A stretch of DNA of 64,000 bases from Rhynchosporium graminicola (taxonomy: Eukaryota; Ascomycota; Leotiomycetes; Helotiales; Ploettnerulaceae), in contig FJUW01000025.1 of assembly GCA_900074885.1 (NCBI GenBank), positions 124,001 through 188,000 on the forward strand, read 5' to 3'. The translations under genes and the position numbers were made by a program. Each line of letters starts with the position of its first letter. Within the stretch, counting starts at the first letter, position 1. The notes beneath the pieces are model-generated. The model searched no databases. It was given only the letters and a program-made list of their open reading frames with translations, and was not told where the DNA came from. Of the stretch, positions 62,785-64,000 are shown in pieces.

Positions 62785-64000
62785 TATCGTCAGATGACTT
62801 TACGACTTATGTTTGCATGGGCTCTACGCCCAGCTCTTTTCAACGATGCCTGTTGGATGTTCATTTTCATTTTAGTTGTCCGGAATTCCTTGCCAATCAG
62901 GTCCGGGTGCTGGTTTGCGTTGTAAAAGCTTCATGGACCGGCGTTCGAGCTTTGGTACTTCCAAAACAGGAAATGCCGGAGTTTTGCCGGATCACCACAA
63001 GCGAACCGCTTTTGGGCACCATCGGGTTTGACTCAATTCGCAGAGATCCGGATGGTTTGGTCTCCCATTTGGCCTTTGATGGCGTATCGTGAAAGATATT
63101 TAGATGACAGGATTTTTTTGTGTAATAGGGGGCAAGAACTGCCGACTTGCGCAGCGGAGCCCTTCCGCAACGATCGCATATGTGCAGGCGTTTTTACTGT
63201 TTTCTCTGCTGTACATACTTACGAGCAATAATCAGTGGCTGCTTGTCGCTTGTTTCTCGGGCGATCTTTCGCGAAAGAGCATCGCAAAATGGGGCATTTG
63301 GTCAGACTACCAGGTCTATTATCTATTCGTCATGAGGGCGAGAGGTTGACTTTTAGCCGTGGTGCAAGCTGGTCGGTGACACAACGGGTTTGATCTTCTC
63401 AAAGATATCGGTCGTGTTCAGCTGTATCCCAATACCGAATGCCCCGCATGTTTACAATCTTCTCAGCCACTTCATGTGAATTGCATCAGACTACATCTAC
63501 CCAACTGGGCGCGGGGTCATGTGTAAGTGCAGGATCAAACCCCTGGAGTGATCCCGCACCGGTACCAAACACGGTACCGTTACAAGGTGCTCGAGGCTAG
63601 CTGTGCAAGATAACTTCCTCACTGACCTTCGAGTAAATCGTCCTGGGCATCCTTTCCGGTAAGCACTTGTAAATCTTCATGTTTCCTTGAATACGAAGTC
63701 TCATCGTTGGTGTGCCTCTGTCTCCCCTTGCGTTGATAACCAACTGCCTCGTTTCAGCTGCCTCAACTCTCAGAGACATACCCTGCGCAGCACTACTAGA
63801 CATCTTGGACAGATCCATGGATCGTACATAGGATGCGATGTCAAGCAACCAATTTCAACGAAGTCGCAGAGGCAGAGCTGTTGAGTCTCCGCAACAACAC
63901 ATAGTCTCCTTCCCAGCATATGGCCCACAGTCTCGTGCTGTCGTATCACCGTCGTACCAATCCGACATAACGTATGTCCATACAGGCCAGCACATTGATC
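62785..64000. other. 3' flank and uncharacterised sequence to window end
   Basis: Several short open frames occur. One on the minus strand (63597-63848, up to 83 codons, with MSSSAAQGMSLRVE and charged helices) has gene-like composition and could be the last exon of a minus-strand gene extending beyond the window, but I find no splice or domain evidence. Confidence 0.35.

Overview
The window is nuclear DNA of a filamentous ascomycete (Pezizomycotina). Genes are split by short introns (about 46-120 bp) with GTAAGT/GTATGT-type donors, CTGAC or TACTAAC branch sites and CAG/TAG acceptors. A trifunctional trpC fusion, a Zn(II)2Cys6 regulator, a HET-domain relic and CT-rich leaders with microsatellites are all typical of this group. 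A leotiomycete (Sclerotinia/Botrytis relatives) is my guess from protein flavour only; nothing in the sequence proves it. I worked out exon joins by hand from splice consensus and frame continuity.

Layout: 1-1.5 kb holds the 3' part of an unrecognised gene, followed by about 4 kb without a gene. 5.6-9.9 kb holds a FAM32A-like gene (+) and a large BIRC6-type ubiquitin-conjugating enzyme (-). 10-14.7 kb shows no gene. 14.7-18.3 kb holds a C2H2 zinc-finger factor (+) whose 5' end is uncertain. 21.2-28.1 kb holds a Use1-type SNARE (+), a BRCT+WGR protein (-) and trpC (-). trpC shares a 452-bp promoter with NUP188 (+), which runs to 34.4 kb. 36.1-38.1 kb is a Ser/Thr/Pro-rich secreted protein, probably GPI-anchored (-). 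It has a microsatellite-rich upstream region inside a gene desert that runs to 42.8 kb. 42.8-49.3 kb is a decayed accessory block: a 2EXR-like relic, a three-copy tandem repeat of about 100 bp, and a HET-domain gene with four in-frame stops, each explicable as a CpA-to-TpA change. 50.4-62.8 kb returns to core genes: TIM9 (-), a Sac7-like RhoGAP (+), a nine-exon Zn2Cys6 factor (-) and a conserved unrecognised protein (+).

The intact genes are mostly housekeeping: tryptophan synthesis, nuclear pore, mitochondrial import, ER-Golgi SNARE, Rho signalling and ubiquitin transfer. They do not form a pathway cluster. I did not find a clear undescribed multigene system. The best leads are the probably myristoylated E2 with a Cys/His-rich N-terminus, the RIP-like HET relic beside the tandem repeat, the zinc cluster built across a 20-nt micro-exon, and the promoter-like DNA lying between two convergent gene ends.
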